From the NCBI GenBank assembly GCA_004298155.1, contig SCRD01000007.1, positions 124,001 to 188,000 on the forward strand: 64,000 nt of DNA. The letters run 5' to 3'. Numbering within the stretch: position 1 is the stretch's first letter; every line of letters starts with the position of its first letter. The notes under the pieces were generated by a model. The model saw only the letters and a program-made list of their open reading frames with translations. It was not told the DNA's origin and searched no databases. This document shows positions 8,927 to 17,231 of this stretch, piece by piece. The position numbers and the translations under genes were made by a program. The DNA is from Acidobacteriota bacterium. GTDB taxonomy: Bacteria; Acidobacteriota; Terriglobia; UBA7540.

Positions 8927-9964
8927 ATGATTTACCAGATCAATCCAATTCAAGACCGGCGATGGGAAACCCTTGTCGAGAGGCATCCCCGTTCCTCGAT
9001 ATTCCACCGCCCGGAATGGCTCGAGGCGTTGCAGCGGACATACGGTTACAAACCCGTGGTCTACACCACCTCAGGGCCGCGTGAAGATTTGACGAACGGG
9101 CTGGTGTTCTGCTCTGTATCGAGCTGGATCACGGGCAAGCGGCTGGTTTCGCTTCCGTTCTCCGACCATTGTGATCCTCTGCTTGAAGAAGGCGGCATGG
9201 CTCCCGGTCTGCTGCATGAGTTGTACAAAGAGCAGAAAAGCGGGAAGTTCAGCCACGTTGAATTTCGGCCGCGCAATGACTTTCCGGGTCTCGATTCCGG
9301 AGCGGAGCCGAGCGAGAGCTATTGCTTTCACGCGATTGACCTGGAGCGTGACGGGAAGGCCATCTACTCAACCTTTCATAAAGACTGCATTCAACGAAAG
9401 ATCAAGCGGGCCGACAAGGAAGAGCTGAAGTACGTGGAAGGGCGGTCCGTCCCGGTGCTGAGGATGTTCTACACCCTGTTTGTCGAGACGCGGCAGCGGC
9501 AGCGCGTTCCTCCTCAGCCGTTCCGGTGGTTCCAGAACCTGGCCGAGTGCCTGGGCCCTGCCATGCAGGTGCGGTTAGCGCTGCACGGCGACCAGGTGGC
9601 GGCGGGCATCGTGACCTTGCAGCATCAGAAAACGATGGTCTATAAGTACGGATGTTCCGACACCCGCCTGAACAACCTGGGCGGGATGCCGTGGCTTTTC
9701 TGGAAAGCGATTCAGGATGCGAAGGAGCGCGGGCTCGCCGAGATGGACCTTGGCCGGTCGAGCTGGGACAATGAGGGGCTTGTTACCTTTAAAGACCGCC
9801 TTGGCGGAAAGCGAACGACATTGAATTATTGGAAATACCCGCAGCCGGCTTCGCGCCCCGACATTCTGGGCGCGATGAAGCGGCCTGCCGGGTGGGTCCT
9901 GGAGCATACGCCGCAGCCGGTGTTTATTGCCGCAGGGCGCGTTTTATACCGGCATTTTGGCTGA
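8927..9964 (+). CDS. FemAB-like GNAT-fold acyl/aminoacyl transferase
   Basis: A 345-residue protein resembling the FemAB-related proteins found in exosortase/EPS clusters. The central segment (FHKDCIQRKIKRADKEELKY, residues about 150-170) and the C-terminal GNAT-like half (KTMVYKYGCSDTRLNNLGG, MPWLFWKAIQDAKERGLAEM, DLGRSS) match the Acetyltransf_6/FemAB pattern. Family members transfer acyl or aminoacyl groups to amino sugars or peptidoglycan stem peptides. It precedes a CapK/PaaK-like adenylating enzyme, a frequent pairing in which one protein activates a carboxylate and the other transfers it. No Shine-Dalgarno is obvious before the ATG at 8927. Confidence 0.75.
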   Translation: MIYQINPIQDRRWETLVERHPRSSIFHRPEWLEALQRTYGYKPVVYTTSGPREDLTNGLVFCSVSSWITGKRLVSLPFSDHCDPLLEEGGMAPGLLHELYKEQKSGKFSHVEFRPRNDFPGLDSGAEPSESYCFHAIDLERDGKAIYSTFHKDCIQRKIKRADKEELKYVEGRSVPVLRMFYTLFVETRQRQRVPPQPFRWFQNLAECLGPAMQVRLALHGDQVAAGIVTLQHQKTMVYKYGCSDTRLNNLGGMPWLFWKAIQDAKERGLAEMDLGRSSWDNEGLVTFKDRLGGKRTTLNYWKYPQPASRPDILGAMKRPAGWVLEHTPQPVFIAAGRVLYRHFG

Positions 9965-10129
9965 TGGTTTTTTATCAATCTTCTCACCAGGTTTTTGGTT
10001 CCCGTTTAAATCTGATTGCATCCATTTGCTGGCGACGGCGCCAGGCTGCTGACTTTCTTTGTGATAGGGTCTCCACCGGAAAGTTGAAGCTCATGCGACA
10101 GCACAAAAGTTCCTGTGACAGGAGAAAAA

Positions 10130-11830
10130 ATGCGGAAGTATATCCGGTTTATCGATGGGTTTCGAAGGTTCCACAAGATTCGAATGCAGCCTGAGGAAGC
10201 GATTTCCCTGGCGCGCACGTCTCTAAAGAAACGAGTTGCGGCCCGCGAAGAGAATTTCCTGAACTTTGTTGAAAAGGGGATTTTCCAGTATCCCGCCAGC
10301 CCTTACCGGAATTTGCTGGAGCCGATAAAGATCACCATTGATGACGTCCGCGCCTGGGTCAGGAAAGACGGGCTTGAAGCAGCCCTCCGCACCCTGGAAG
10401 CGGAAGGAGTTTTTTTCACCGTGGACGAATTCAAGGGAAGAGTGCCGGTCCGGCGCAACGGAGTGTCCTTCCAATGCCATGAAAGGATGTTTGACAATCC
10501 CTTCCTGGCCGAGTCTTACGAAGTGCGCAGCGGCGCAACCCGCAGCGCCGGGACGAGGGTCCGGATTGACTTTGATTACCTTCACCAGCGGTCGCTTTAC
10601 GATGCCTTGTTGCTGGATGTTCACGGATGCCTGACGGCCCCGGTGGCCAACTGGTTTCCTGTGTTTCCGGGGGCGCCTGGCATCAATTCCAGCCTGAGGT
10701 ACGCGCATATCGGGAACCCGGTGCGGAAATGGTTTTCACAGGTTGATGAAGACAAGTTAAAACTCAGTTGGCAGAGGAATTGGGGCAAGAAGATGATTTA
10801 CCTGCTCAGCCGCGCCTATGGCAATCCGCTGGCCCCTGCCGAGCACGTTGACCTCAACCATGCGCAGACCGTGGCCCGATGGGCGTCACGGATGCTGGAC
10901 GAGCATCCACGCTGCGTGGTCTATACTTTCGCCGCCTCGGCTGCGCGCGTCTCGATGGCAGCCTCCGAATTGAATCTGAATCTCAAGGGCGCCAGGTTCC
11001 TTGTCACCGGCGAACCCCTCACGCTGCAGAAGAAAAAGGAGATCGAGAGCATGGGGGCATACGCGGTCCCGGTCTACGGAATTTCGGAAGCCGGCGTGAT
11101 CGCTGCAGGATGCGACGAGTCGTATGAAGTCAGTGACCACTGCCACCTGTACGAAGACACAACCGCCATCATTCCTCACAAGTGCCGCGTCCGGTATTCG
11201 GACGCCATTGTGGATTCGTATCTTTTCACCAATATCCTCTACGAGTCGCCAAAGGTGCTGCTGAACGTCGATATGGGCGACTACGGGGACGTTGACACCG
11301 GAGCCTGCGCCTGCGGGTTCGGCCAGCTTGGCTTCAGGACGCACCTCTCGAACATCCGGAGCTATGAAAAGCTTACGGGCGAAGGAGTCACTTTCGTCAA
11401 CACGGATTTCGTGTGGATCATCGAAAACAAACTGCCCGAAGCTTTCGGCGGGAAGAGCACAGACTACCAGCTTGTTGAGGGTGAAAGCCACAATGGGATT
11501 CCGCACCTGCAACTGCTGGTCAGCCCCCGCGTTGGGGCCATCAACGAAACCGATCTGGCCAATACTTTCCTTCGGCTCCTGCAGCACGCCGAAGACCGGC
11601 TCTGGGCCCAGTCCGGCACGGAGATGTGGACCCAGTCTGGAATGATTCAAGTGGTTCGCAAAGCGCCAATTCCTACGGCGAGCGGGAAAATCCTGCCTTT
11701 TTATTCTTTGAAACCTCAAAACAAATCTTCAGCGACGACGCACAACACCACAGGAGGAATGTATGGGATTTCCAGCACAAAGAATGAGAAGGCTCCGGCA
11801 GAACGGGACGTTCAGGCGGCTCGTTCGTGA
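10130..11830 (+). CDS. CapK/PaaK-like adenylate-forming enzyme
   Basis: A 566-residue protein from the ATG at 10130, preceded by ACAGGAG; a GTG at 10115 would add five residues. It resembles the phenylacetate-CoA-ligase/CapK branch: GARFLVTGEPLTLQKKKEIE, then VPVYGISEAGVIAAGC (the YGxxE motif), a C-x-C-G pair (DTGACACGFGQLGFRTHL) and a C-terminal subdomain with SNIRSYEKLTGEGV. Family members activate a carboxylic acid as acyl-AMP. In polysaccharide clusters CapK-type proteins are linked to acyl decoration of the glycan. The 3' end overlaps hemB by 68 bases, and the last 40 or so residues are low-complexity, so the stop may lie beyond the functional domain. Confidence 0.75.
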   Translation: MRKYIRFIDGFRRFHKIRMQPEEAISLARTSLKKRVAAREENFLNFVEKGIFQYPASPYRNLLEPIKITIDDVRAWVRKDGLEAALRTLEAEGVFFTVDEFKGRVPVRRNGVSFQCHERMFDNPFLAESYEVRSGATRSAGTRVRIDFDYLHQRSLYDALLLDVHGCLTAPVANWFPVFPGAPGINSSLRYAHIGNPVRKWFSQVDEDKLKLSWQRNWGKKMIYLLSRAYGNPLAPAEHVDLNHAQTVARWASRMLDEHPRCVVYTFAASAARVSMAASELNLNLKGARFLVTGEPLTLQKKKEIESMGAYAVPVYGISEAGVIAAGCDESYEVSDHCHLYEDTTAIIPHKCRVRYSDAIVDSYLFTNILYESPKVLLNVDMGDYGDVDTGACACGFGQLGFRTHLSNIRSYEKLTGEGVTFVNTDFVWIIENKLPEAFGGKSTDYQLVEGESHNGIPHLQLLVSPRVGAINETDLANTFLRLLQHAEDRLWAQSGTEMWTQSGMIQVVRKAPIPTASGKILPFYSLKPQNKSSATTHNTTGGMYGISSTKNEKAPAERDVQAARS

Positions 11831-12767
11831 AACAACGCTGGCAGTCGATGACCTGCTGCAGCCGTTTTTCGTGGTGCCGGGCCACGGCATAAAGCAGGAG
11901 ATCAGTTCGCTTCCGGGGAACTATCATCTCTCCATTGATTGCCTGGTAGAAGAAGCCAGGGAAGCGCAGGCCCTTGGCGTCCCCGCGCTTCTTCTTTTTG
12001 GCGTTCCCGATGCAGCCGACAAGGACCCGGACGCCATGGGGGCGTACTCCCCGCACGGCATTGTCCAGAAGGCGGTCAGGGCGCTCAAGCGCAGTGTTCC
12101 GGACATTCTGGTCACCACGGACGTGTGTCTCTGCGAATACACGCCTCACAGCCACTGCGGAGTTCTTGAGGACGGCTACCTGGTGAACGATAAGTCTCTG
12201 GAACTGCTCGTCAAGACGGCCGTTTCTCATGCCGAGGCAGGCGCGGACATGGTTGCTCCGGCCGCCATGCTCGACGGCCAGATCGGCGCCATGCGACAGG
12301 CCCTTGATGCCGGCGGCTTCGAGAACCTGCCCATCATGGCCTATTCGGCGAAGTTTGCGTCCAAGCTCTATGACCCGTTCTTCAAAGAGGGGACGCAATC
12401 CGCCCTGGCCAAAGGCGACAAGAAGACGCACCAGATGTCCTTCTTTAACTCCAACGAAGCCATGCGCGAAATCGAGCTGGACATCGAGGAAGGGGCCGAC
12501 ATCATTATGGTGAAGCCCGCCCTCTTTTATCTCGACGTGGTTTATCGCGCCAAGCAGCAGTTCCAGATGCCTCTGGCCGTTTACAACGTGAGCGGCGAAT
12601 GCGCCATGATCGATGCCGCCGCGCGGCTTGGACGGCTGGACCGGAACCGGATCATGTTTGAGGCTTTGGCCTGCATGAAACGCGCCGGCGCCGACATCAT
12701 CATCACCTACGCTGCCATGCAGGTCGCCCGGTGCCTGAATGGAAAGCAGCTTTGTGTCGCGGCTTAG
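11763..12767 (+). CDS. hemB: Porphobilinogen synthase (5-aminolevulinate dehydratase)
   Basis: A 334-residue, full-length protein. It condenses two 5-aminolevulinate molecules to porphobilinogen, the second committed step of tetrapyrrole synthesis, in the cytoplasm. Active-site lysines are K197 (YSAKFAS) and K251 (IIMVKPALFYLD). The metal site is the cysteine-rich zinc type: C122, C124 and C132 (DVCLCEYTPHSHCG). An AGGAGG box at 11752-11757 precedes the ATG at 11763, so this start is well supported although it lies inside the 3' end of the upstream CapK-like gene. hemA follows after 168 bases. Finding it in a polysaccharide operon is unusual. Confidence 0.95.
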   Translation: MGFPAQRMRRLRQNGTFRRLVRETTLAVDDLLQPFFVVPGHGIKQEISSLPGNYHLSIDCLVEEAREAQALGVPALLLFGVPDAADKDPDAMGAYSPHGIVQKAVRALKRSVPDILVTTDVCLCEYTPHSHCGVLEDGYLVNDKSLELLVKTAVSHAEAGADMVAPAAMLDGQIGAMRQALDAGGFENLPIMAYSAKFASKLYDPFFKEGTQSALAKGDKKTHQMSFFNSNEAMREIELDIEEGADIIMVKPALFYLDVVYRAKQQFQMPLAVYNVSGECAMIDAAARLGRLDRNRIMFEALACMKRAGADIIITYAAMQVARCLNGKQLCVAA

Positions 12768-12935
12768 GACGCGCGGCTGGATCGGGGCGCCGTGCAACGG
12801 CACGCCTCGCCTGGCAGGGCCTGCCGGACCCTGCGCGGCATTCCACACTCTCAGCCCAACGAAAGTTTTACGACAGGGCCCTATTGGGCCGCGGCGAACT
12901 TTTTGAGGTCCAGGAAGCAAGAGGGCAATTCTGCT

Positions 12936-14195
12936 ATGGAAATCGTTGTTGTCGGACTGAACCACTGCACAGCAAGCGTTGAACTGCGTGAGCGCATGTC
13001 TTTCAACAAAGAGCAGGCATCTGAAATCTCATCTCAGATCCTGTCTAGAGGCTTGCTGAATGAAGTCCTGGTCCTTTCCACCTGCAACCGCACGGAACTC
13101 TATGGAGTTCCCGGCAAATGGATCGGGAATCGAACGGGCCTGCTGGAAGATTTTCTGATGTCTTATCACAATCTGCCGCCTGATGAGGTGAACGGGGCGC
13201 TCTACCGGCACCGTGACCGGGATGCGGTGCGCCACATCTATCGCGTGGCTTCAGGACTGGACTCGATGATGCTGGGGGAATCTGAAATCCTGGGCCAGGT
13301 GCGCGCGGCTTACGCCAACGCCCACGGCCTGGGTGCCACGGGCCGCGTGCTGAACCGCCTGTTCCAGTCGGCCATCGAAGTGGGCAGGCGTGTCCGCACC
13401 GACACCGGAATTGGCGTGTATCCCATGTCAGTGGCGTTTGCCGGGGTGAAGCTTGCGGAGAAGGCCCTCACTTCGCTGAAGGACCGGCGCGCCATGATAC
13501 TGGGAGCTGGGATTACCAGCGAAAAGGTCCTCAAGCACCTGTGCGACCGCGGGATGCAGCAGATCCGCATCCTGAATCGGAGCACCGAACGCGCCGTGGT
13601 GCTGGCAGCACGTTTTGGCGGTGAAGTCGCGCCGTGGGATGGCCTCGGGAAGGGCCTGGATTGGCCTGACCTGGTTGTGGCGTCGGTAGCCAGCTCTGCT
13701 CCGGTGCTGAGCCGTGAAATGCTGAAGCAGGCCATGGCGGCGCGGAAAAACCGCCCGCTGATCCTGATAGACCTGGGCGTTCCGCGCAACGTCGCGCCCG
13801 ACGTGGCTGGCCTGAAGAATGTATCCCTCCACAATATCGACGATCTCAAGGAGATGGTTCTGCAGAACCTGAAGGCCCGCGAACAGGAGATACCGCGGGC
13901 TGAGACGATTGTTGATGAGCAGATTGAGAATTTCACGCGCTGGCAGGCTGGCGTATCGGCGTGTTCCATTATGCAAGACCTTCGTGCCGGGCCACAGATT
14001 GACCGCGACACATTCCTGCGGAAACATTTAGACGCGATGTCTCATTACTCTGACCAGGAACGGGCTTATGTGATGGAATTACTGAAAAAGTTTCTTGACG
14101 GCGCCGCTCCCGAAGCCGGCGGCCAGGAGCACGCAGAACTTGAAATGTGGAGCAAGGTCCGGGCTTTGAGTGCCTTCTGCGCTCATTTTGATTAG
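12936..14195 (+). CDS. hemA: Glutamyl-tRNA reductase
   Basis: A 419-residue protein of normal family length from the ATG at 12936 (MEIVVVGLNHCTASVELRER); the frame is open upstream but the conserved N-terminus starts here. It reduces glutamyl-tRNA(Glu) to glutamate-1-semialdehyde, the first step of the C5 route to 5-aminolevulinate. The catalytic cysteine lies in LVLSTCNRTELYG (C50 of the family). GLDSMMLGESEILGQVR is the substrate-binding segment and MILGAGITSEKVLKHL the NADPH-binding loop. The C-terminal dimerisation helices are present. hemL, needed to reach 5-aminolevulinate, and hemC are not in the window, so the step between hemA and hemB must be supplied elsewhere. Confidence 0.94.
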   Translation: MEIVVVGLNHCTASVELRERMSFNKEQASEISSQILSRGLLNEVLVLSTCNRTELYGVPGKWIGNRTGLLEDFLMSYHNLPPDEVNGALYRHRDRDAVRHIYRVASGLDSMMLGESEILGQVRAAYANAHGLGATGRVLNRLFQSAIEVGRRVRTDTGIGVYPMSVAFAGVKLAEKALTSLKDRRAMILGAGITSEKVLKHLCDRGMQQIRILNRSTERAVVLAARFGGEVAPWDGLGKGLDWPDLVVASVASSAPVLSREMLKQAMAARKNRPLILIDLGVPRNVAPDVAGLKNVSLHNIDDLKEMVLQNLKAREQEIPRAETIVDEQIENFTRWQAGVSACSIMQDLRAGPQIDRDTFLRKHLDAMSHYSDQERAYVMELLKKFLDGAAPEAGGQEHAELEMWSKVRALSAFCAHFD

Positions 14196-14212
14196 GACCT
14201 TAGGAAGCGTTG

Positions 14213-15397
14213 ATGGCCTTGTCTGCAATAACGAAACTGCCTGAGGGCGCAATCGGCGCGGGCACTGATCCTATGATGCCTCCCGCGCCTCTGCAGGAGG
14301 CGGAGCCGGGCCTGCGAATGGACCTCCGCGCATTTATCGACGCTTTGTCATGCCGCGGCGAGTTGAAGCGCATCAGCGATCTCGTCGACTGGAAAATTGA
14401 GCTCGGAGAGATCACCAGAAACCACCGGCAGCCGCTGCTCTTCGAAAACATCAAGGACTATCCCGGAAAGCAGGTGTTTGCCAATGGGCTGAGCAACTTT
14501 TCATCCGTCGCGCTCGCGTTGGGACTTCAGCCGGAAAAAGGCCGGAAAGCAGTCCTTCTTGAAGCCAGGCGCAGAGTTGCTGCCCCTGCCAAGCCTGTCA
14601 CGGTCAGCAGCGGGCCGGTGCTGGAAAATGTGATGGAGGGGCCGGGCATCAACCTCTACGAATTTCCGGTTCCTCAGTGGAGCAGTTGCGATGCAGGTCG
14701 CTACATCGGGACCTGGCATGCGAACGTAACGCGTGATCCGGAAACCGGCTGCCGGAACCTTGGCGTATACCGGATGCAGCTTCTCGGGCGCAGTCAGGCA
14801 ACCGTCAGCACGTCTTCAGCAAGCCACCTGGGGCGCCACTTTGCCAGGGCCGAGAGAAATGGAAAGCCGCTCGAAATGGCTGTTGTTATCGGAGGGCCTG
14901 AGCCGGTGGTGATGGCCGCTGGCTCCGGCTATCCGTCTGGCAGCGATGAATATGATCTGGCCGGCGGGCTCAGCGGCGGCGGAATCCCACTCGTAAGGTG
15001 CAAGACGGTAGACCTTGAAGTCCCCGCAGAAGCGGAGATTGTCCTGGAGGGGCTGATCCGGCCGGGAGTGCGGGTCCATGACGGACCCTACTTTGACTAT
15101 GCCGGAGCGCCGACCGAAAATCCCAGCGCTTTTCTGTTTGACGTGACCTGCGTGATGTTTCGCAACCGCCCCATCTTTCGCGGAGCAGCAGTCGGACACC
15201 GTGCCGCCGAGGACCAGCAGCTTTTTGCCCTCCTCGCGGACGTCGGCCTTTTTGACTTTCATGATTCGCGCCCGCGGCACTGGATCCAGACCGGGCTGAT
15301 CCAGCGGAGGTTCTTCAAGCTGTTTCAGTCTGCCGGAAGGGCGCATCCTCCGGCTTTTCTGCACCGGTTGGTCAAGAGGCGAGGCCTGAGCAACTGA
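14213..15397 (+). CDS. UbiD-family decarboxylase-like protein, C-terminally short
   Basis: A 394-residue protein; the family norm is about 450-500. The ATG at 14213 is preceded by AGGAAG; a TTG at 14210 is the alternative. UbiD enzymes use prenylated FMN to (de)carboxylate aromatic or unsaturated acids. The N-terminal and central parts are recognisable (LGVYRMQLLGRSQATVS, EMAVVIGGPEPVVMAA, AEIVLEGLIRPGVRVHDGPY). The usual EGPFGE catalytic segment reads DGPYFD, replacing both glutamates with aspartates at unchanged spacing, and the protein stops soon after it, so much of the third domain is missing. It may be a decayed enzyme, a repurposed one, or one completed by another subunit. The neighbours are hemA and a 6PGDH-like dehydrogenase. 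Confidence 0.75.
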   Translation: MALSAITKLPEGAIGAGTDPMMPPAPLQEAEPGLRMDLRAFIDALSCRGELKRISDLVDWKIELGEITRNHRQPLLFENIKDYPGKQVFANGLSNFSSVALALGLQPEKGRKAVLLEARRRVAAPAKPVTVSSGPVLENVMEGPGINLYEFPVPQWSSCDAGRYIGTWHANVTRDPETGCRNLGVYRMQLLGRSQATVSTSSASHLGRHFARAERNGKPLEMAVVIGGPEPVVMAAGSGYPSGSDEYDLAGGLSGGGIPLVRCKTVDLEVPAEAEIVLEGLIRPGVRVHDGPYFDYAGAPTENPSAFLFDVTCVMFRNRPIFRGAAVGHRAAEDQQLFALLADVGLFDFHDSRPRHWIQTGLIQRRFFKLFQSAGRAHPPAFLHRLVKRRGLSN

Positions 15398-15493
15398 ACT
15401 AAATCACAGGCGCGGGAGCATCACCGCGGGTCCTGAAGACCGCAGGCGCTCCGGCTGCCCGATTTCTTTACGCAACTCACAGGAGAGATTTTC

Positions 15494-16390
15494 TTGCAGC
15501 CCACCACACTGAATTCCGAGACAACGGTAGGGATCCTTTATTGTGGCGACATGGGATCGGCTTTCGGGAAGCTGCTGCGCGAGGGCGGCCTCCGCGTGGT
15601 CACCACTTGCGAAGGCCGCAGCCGTACCACACAGCAGCAGGCGGTGGCATCGGGAATCGAGATACTTCCGAAGCTGGAGGATGTGGTCGCCCAAAGCCAT
15701 TTTGTTTTTTCACTCGTTCTTCCCTCGGCGGCCGTTGAAGTGGCAAGGAATTACGCCGCCTGCTGCCGGGTTCGTCCTCAAGAGAGCGTTTTCATCGAGG
15801 CGAACGCAATCAATATGGAGACGATGGAGGAGATCGACCGCTTAATGGCCGAGCGGAACATCCCGCTGGTGGACGCGGCTATCCAAGGCGTAAAGAGGTT
15901 GCAGAACCTCGGCGTGTTGTACCTCAGTGGGCCAAAGGCCAGGCGCGTCGAGGCCGTCTGCCAGGGCCTTGTGCTTGTGAACTGCGTGGGAACAAGGATT
16001 GGGTTAGCAAGCCAAATGAAGCTGCTGATGCTGGCTTTGTCAAACGGTTTGGCCGCACTCGCCCTCGAGACCGGCATGTTAGCCGAACGAGCTGGCATGT
16101 TGGAACCTTTTTTGAAAAGTTGCCAGCAGTTGTACTCCGGCGTCATGACGGTCGTTGAGCGCACTCTGCCAACATACCCTCGTCACGCAGCCCGCCGGGC
16201 TGTTGATGTCCGGGAGATCGAAGAAATGGCCCACTCTTTGGGTTTACGCGCGGGCATGACTCACGAAGCCGGCGAACTGATACAGTTCGTTGCCAGCCTT
16301 CAGTGGGACAAAATGAAATTGGAAGATCCTTCCGATATACGGACGATCATTCATTCTGTGGCGAATGCGCGTCCGCCGGAGAAAAAATAG
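15494..16390 (+). CDS. NAD(P)-dependent beta-hydroxyacid dehydrogenase-like protein (6PGDH fold)
   Basis: A 298-residue protein starting at a TTG (15494) eight bases after a strong AGGAGAG box. The N-terminal Rossmann motif is GILYCGDMGSAFGKLL. The usual catalytic lysine of 6PGDH/beta-hydroxyacid dehydrogenases appears in ASQMKLLMLALSNG (residues about 172-185). The C-terminal helical domain resembles DUF1932, which accompanies this fold in poorly characterised dehydrogenases. It would oxidise or reduce a hydroxyacid or aldehyde with NAD(P). The next gene, an RraA-like aldolase-fold protein, begins 23 bases downstream, so the pair may act on the same metabolite. Confidence 0.75.
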   Translation: MQPTTLNSETTVGILYCGDMGSAFGKLLREGGLRVVTTCEGRSRTTQQQAVASGIEILPKLEDVVAQSHFVFSLVLPSAAVEVARNYAACCRVRPQESVFIEANAINMETMEEIDRLMAERNIPLVDAAIQGVKRLQNLGVLYLSGPKARRVEAVCQGLVLVNCVGTRIGLASQMKLLMLALSNGLAALALETGMLAERAGMLEPFLKSCQQLYSGVMTVVERTLPTYPRHAARRAVDVREIEEMAHSLGLRAGMTHEAGELIQFVASLQWDKMKLEDPSDIRTIIHSVANARPPEKK

Positions 16391-16413
16391 GTCATATCTT
16401 TGGAGGTTCAAAA

Positions 16414-17229
16414 ATGATATCGCAAAAACCAAAATCCGCCGATTTGCATCCCGGTCCAGGTTTTCGTATTCGCGAGAATTTCCCCAGGCTCGACGCTGAT
16501 TTGATGAAGCGCTTTCAGGAATTCGAAGTTCCTGACATTTCAGACTCGCTCAACCGGCTCTACGCCCTGGACGCTGCCATTACCTGCCAGACGAACAAGC
16601 ACCACCGGCTGTGCGGGCCGGCCTGCACGGTCCACGTGTATCCTGGAGATAACCTCATGGTCCACAAGGCGCTGGATGTCGCCAGGCCGAACGACGTTGT
16701 GGTAATTGATGGACACGGCGCCCGCGGCATGAACGCAGTCCTCGGCGACATCATCTGTACCAAGGCGAAACACCGCGGGATCGCGGGTTTTATTGTCGAC
16801 GGCCTGGTGCGGGACATGCCTGGCATCGAGCATCTGGATTTTCCCGTCTTCGCGCGAGGCACAACTCCCGTCGGTCCTCTGCATCGTGGACCCGGTGAAA
16901 TCAACTTCCCCACTTCTTGTGGAGGAGTGGTCGTCAACCCGGGTGACGTAATGGTTGCCGAAGCTTCCGGCATCGTCGTGGTGCCGAGGCTATGGGCGGA
17001 AGAGATTTTGCAACGTCTCGATGCCCACAAGGCGCACCAGGAAAAGTATCTCGCCGCGGTGAGTCGAGGCGAATTTTCTAACGCCTGGGTCGACGAACTG
17101 CTGAGGCAGGATAGTTGCCAGATTTATGACGGCACAGACGCAACGGATGATATCCCCGGTTACCCCGACGAGACCGGCCGCATCAGAGGCAATGGACACG
17201 CCGCTCCGGCATTGAGGGGGGTAATTTAA
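16414..17229 (+). CDS. RraA-like protein (HMG-aldolase / demethylmenaquinone methyltransferase-like fold)
   Basis: A 271-residue protein from the ATG at 16414, preceded by TGGAGG; the longer open frame from 16303 overlaps the upstream gene and is not favoured. It contains the RraA/class-II pyruvate-aldolase signature LGDIICTKAKHRGIAG then FIVDGLVRDMPGI, with the Arg-Asp pair that in 4-hydroxy-4-methyl-2-oxoglutarate aldolases binds substrate and metal. The RLCGPACTVHVYPGDN segment is also typical. Alternatives are an oxaloacetate-decarboxylase-like or RNase E-regulator-like role; the metabolic context favours aldolase or decarboxylase chemistry. The ATP-grasp gene begins almost at once downstream (GTG at 17232). 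Confidence 0.78.
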   Translation: MISQKPKSADLHPGPGFRIRENFPRLDADLMKRFQEFEVPDISDSLNRLYALDAAITCQTNKHHRLCGPACTVHVYPGDNLMVHKALDVARPNDVVVIDGHGARGMNAVLGDIICTKAKHRGIAGFIVDGLVRDMPGIEHLDFPVFARGTTPVGPLHRGPGEINFPTSCGGVVVNPGDVMVAEASGIVVVPRLWAEEILQRLDAHKAHQEKYLAAVSRGEFSNAWVDELLRQDSCQIYDGTDATDDIPGYPDETGRIRGNGHAAPALRGVI

Positions 17230-17231
17230 TC

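Noticed and set aside
11673-12965. 430-codon minus-strand open frame over hemB
   Set aside because: hemB has complete active-site and metal-binding motifs on the other strand; this frame has no domain and is a codon-bias shadow.
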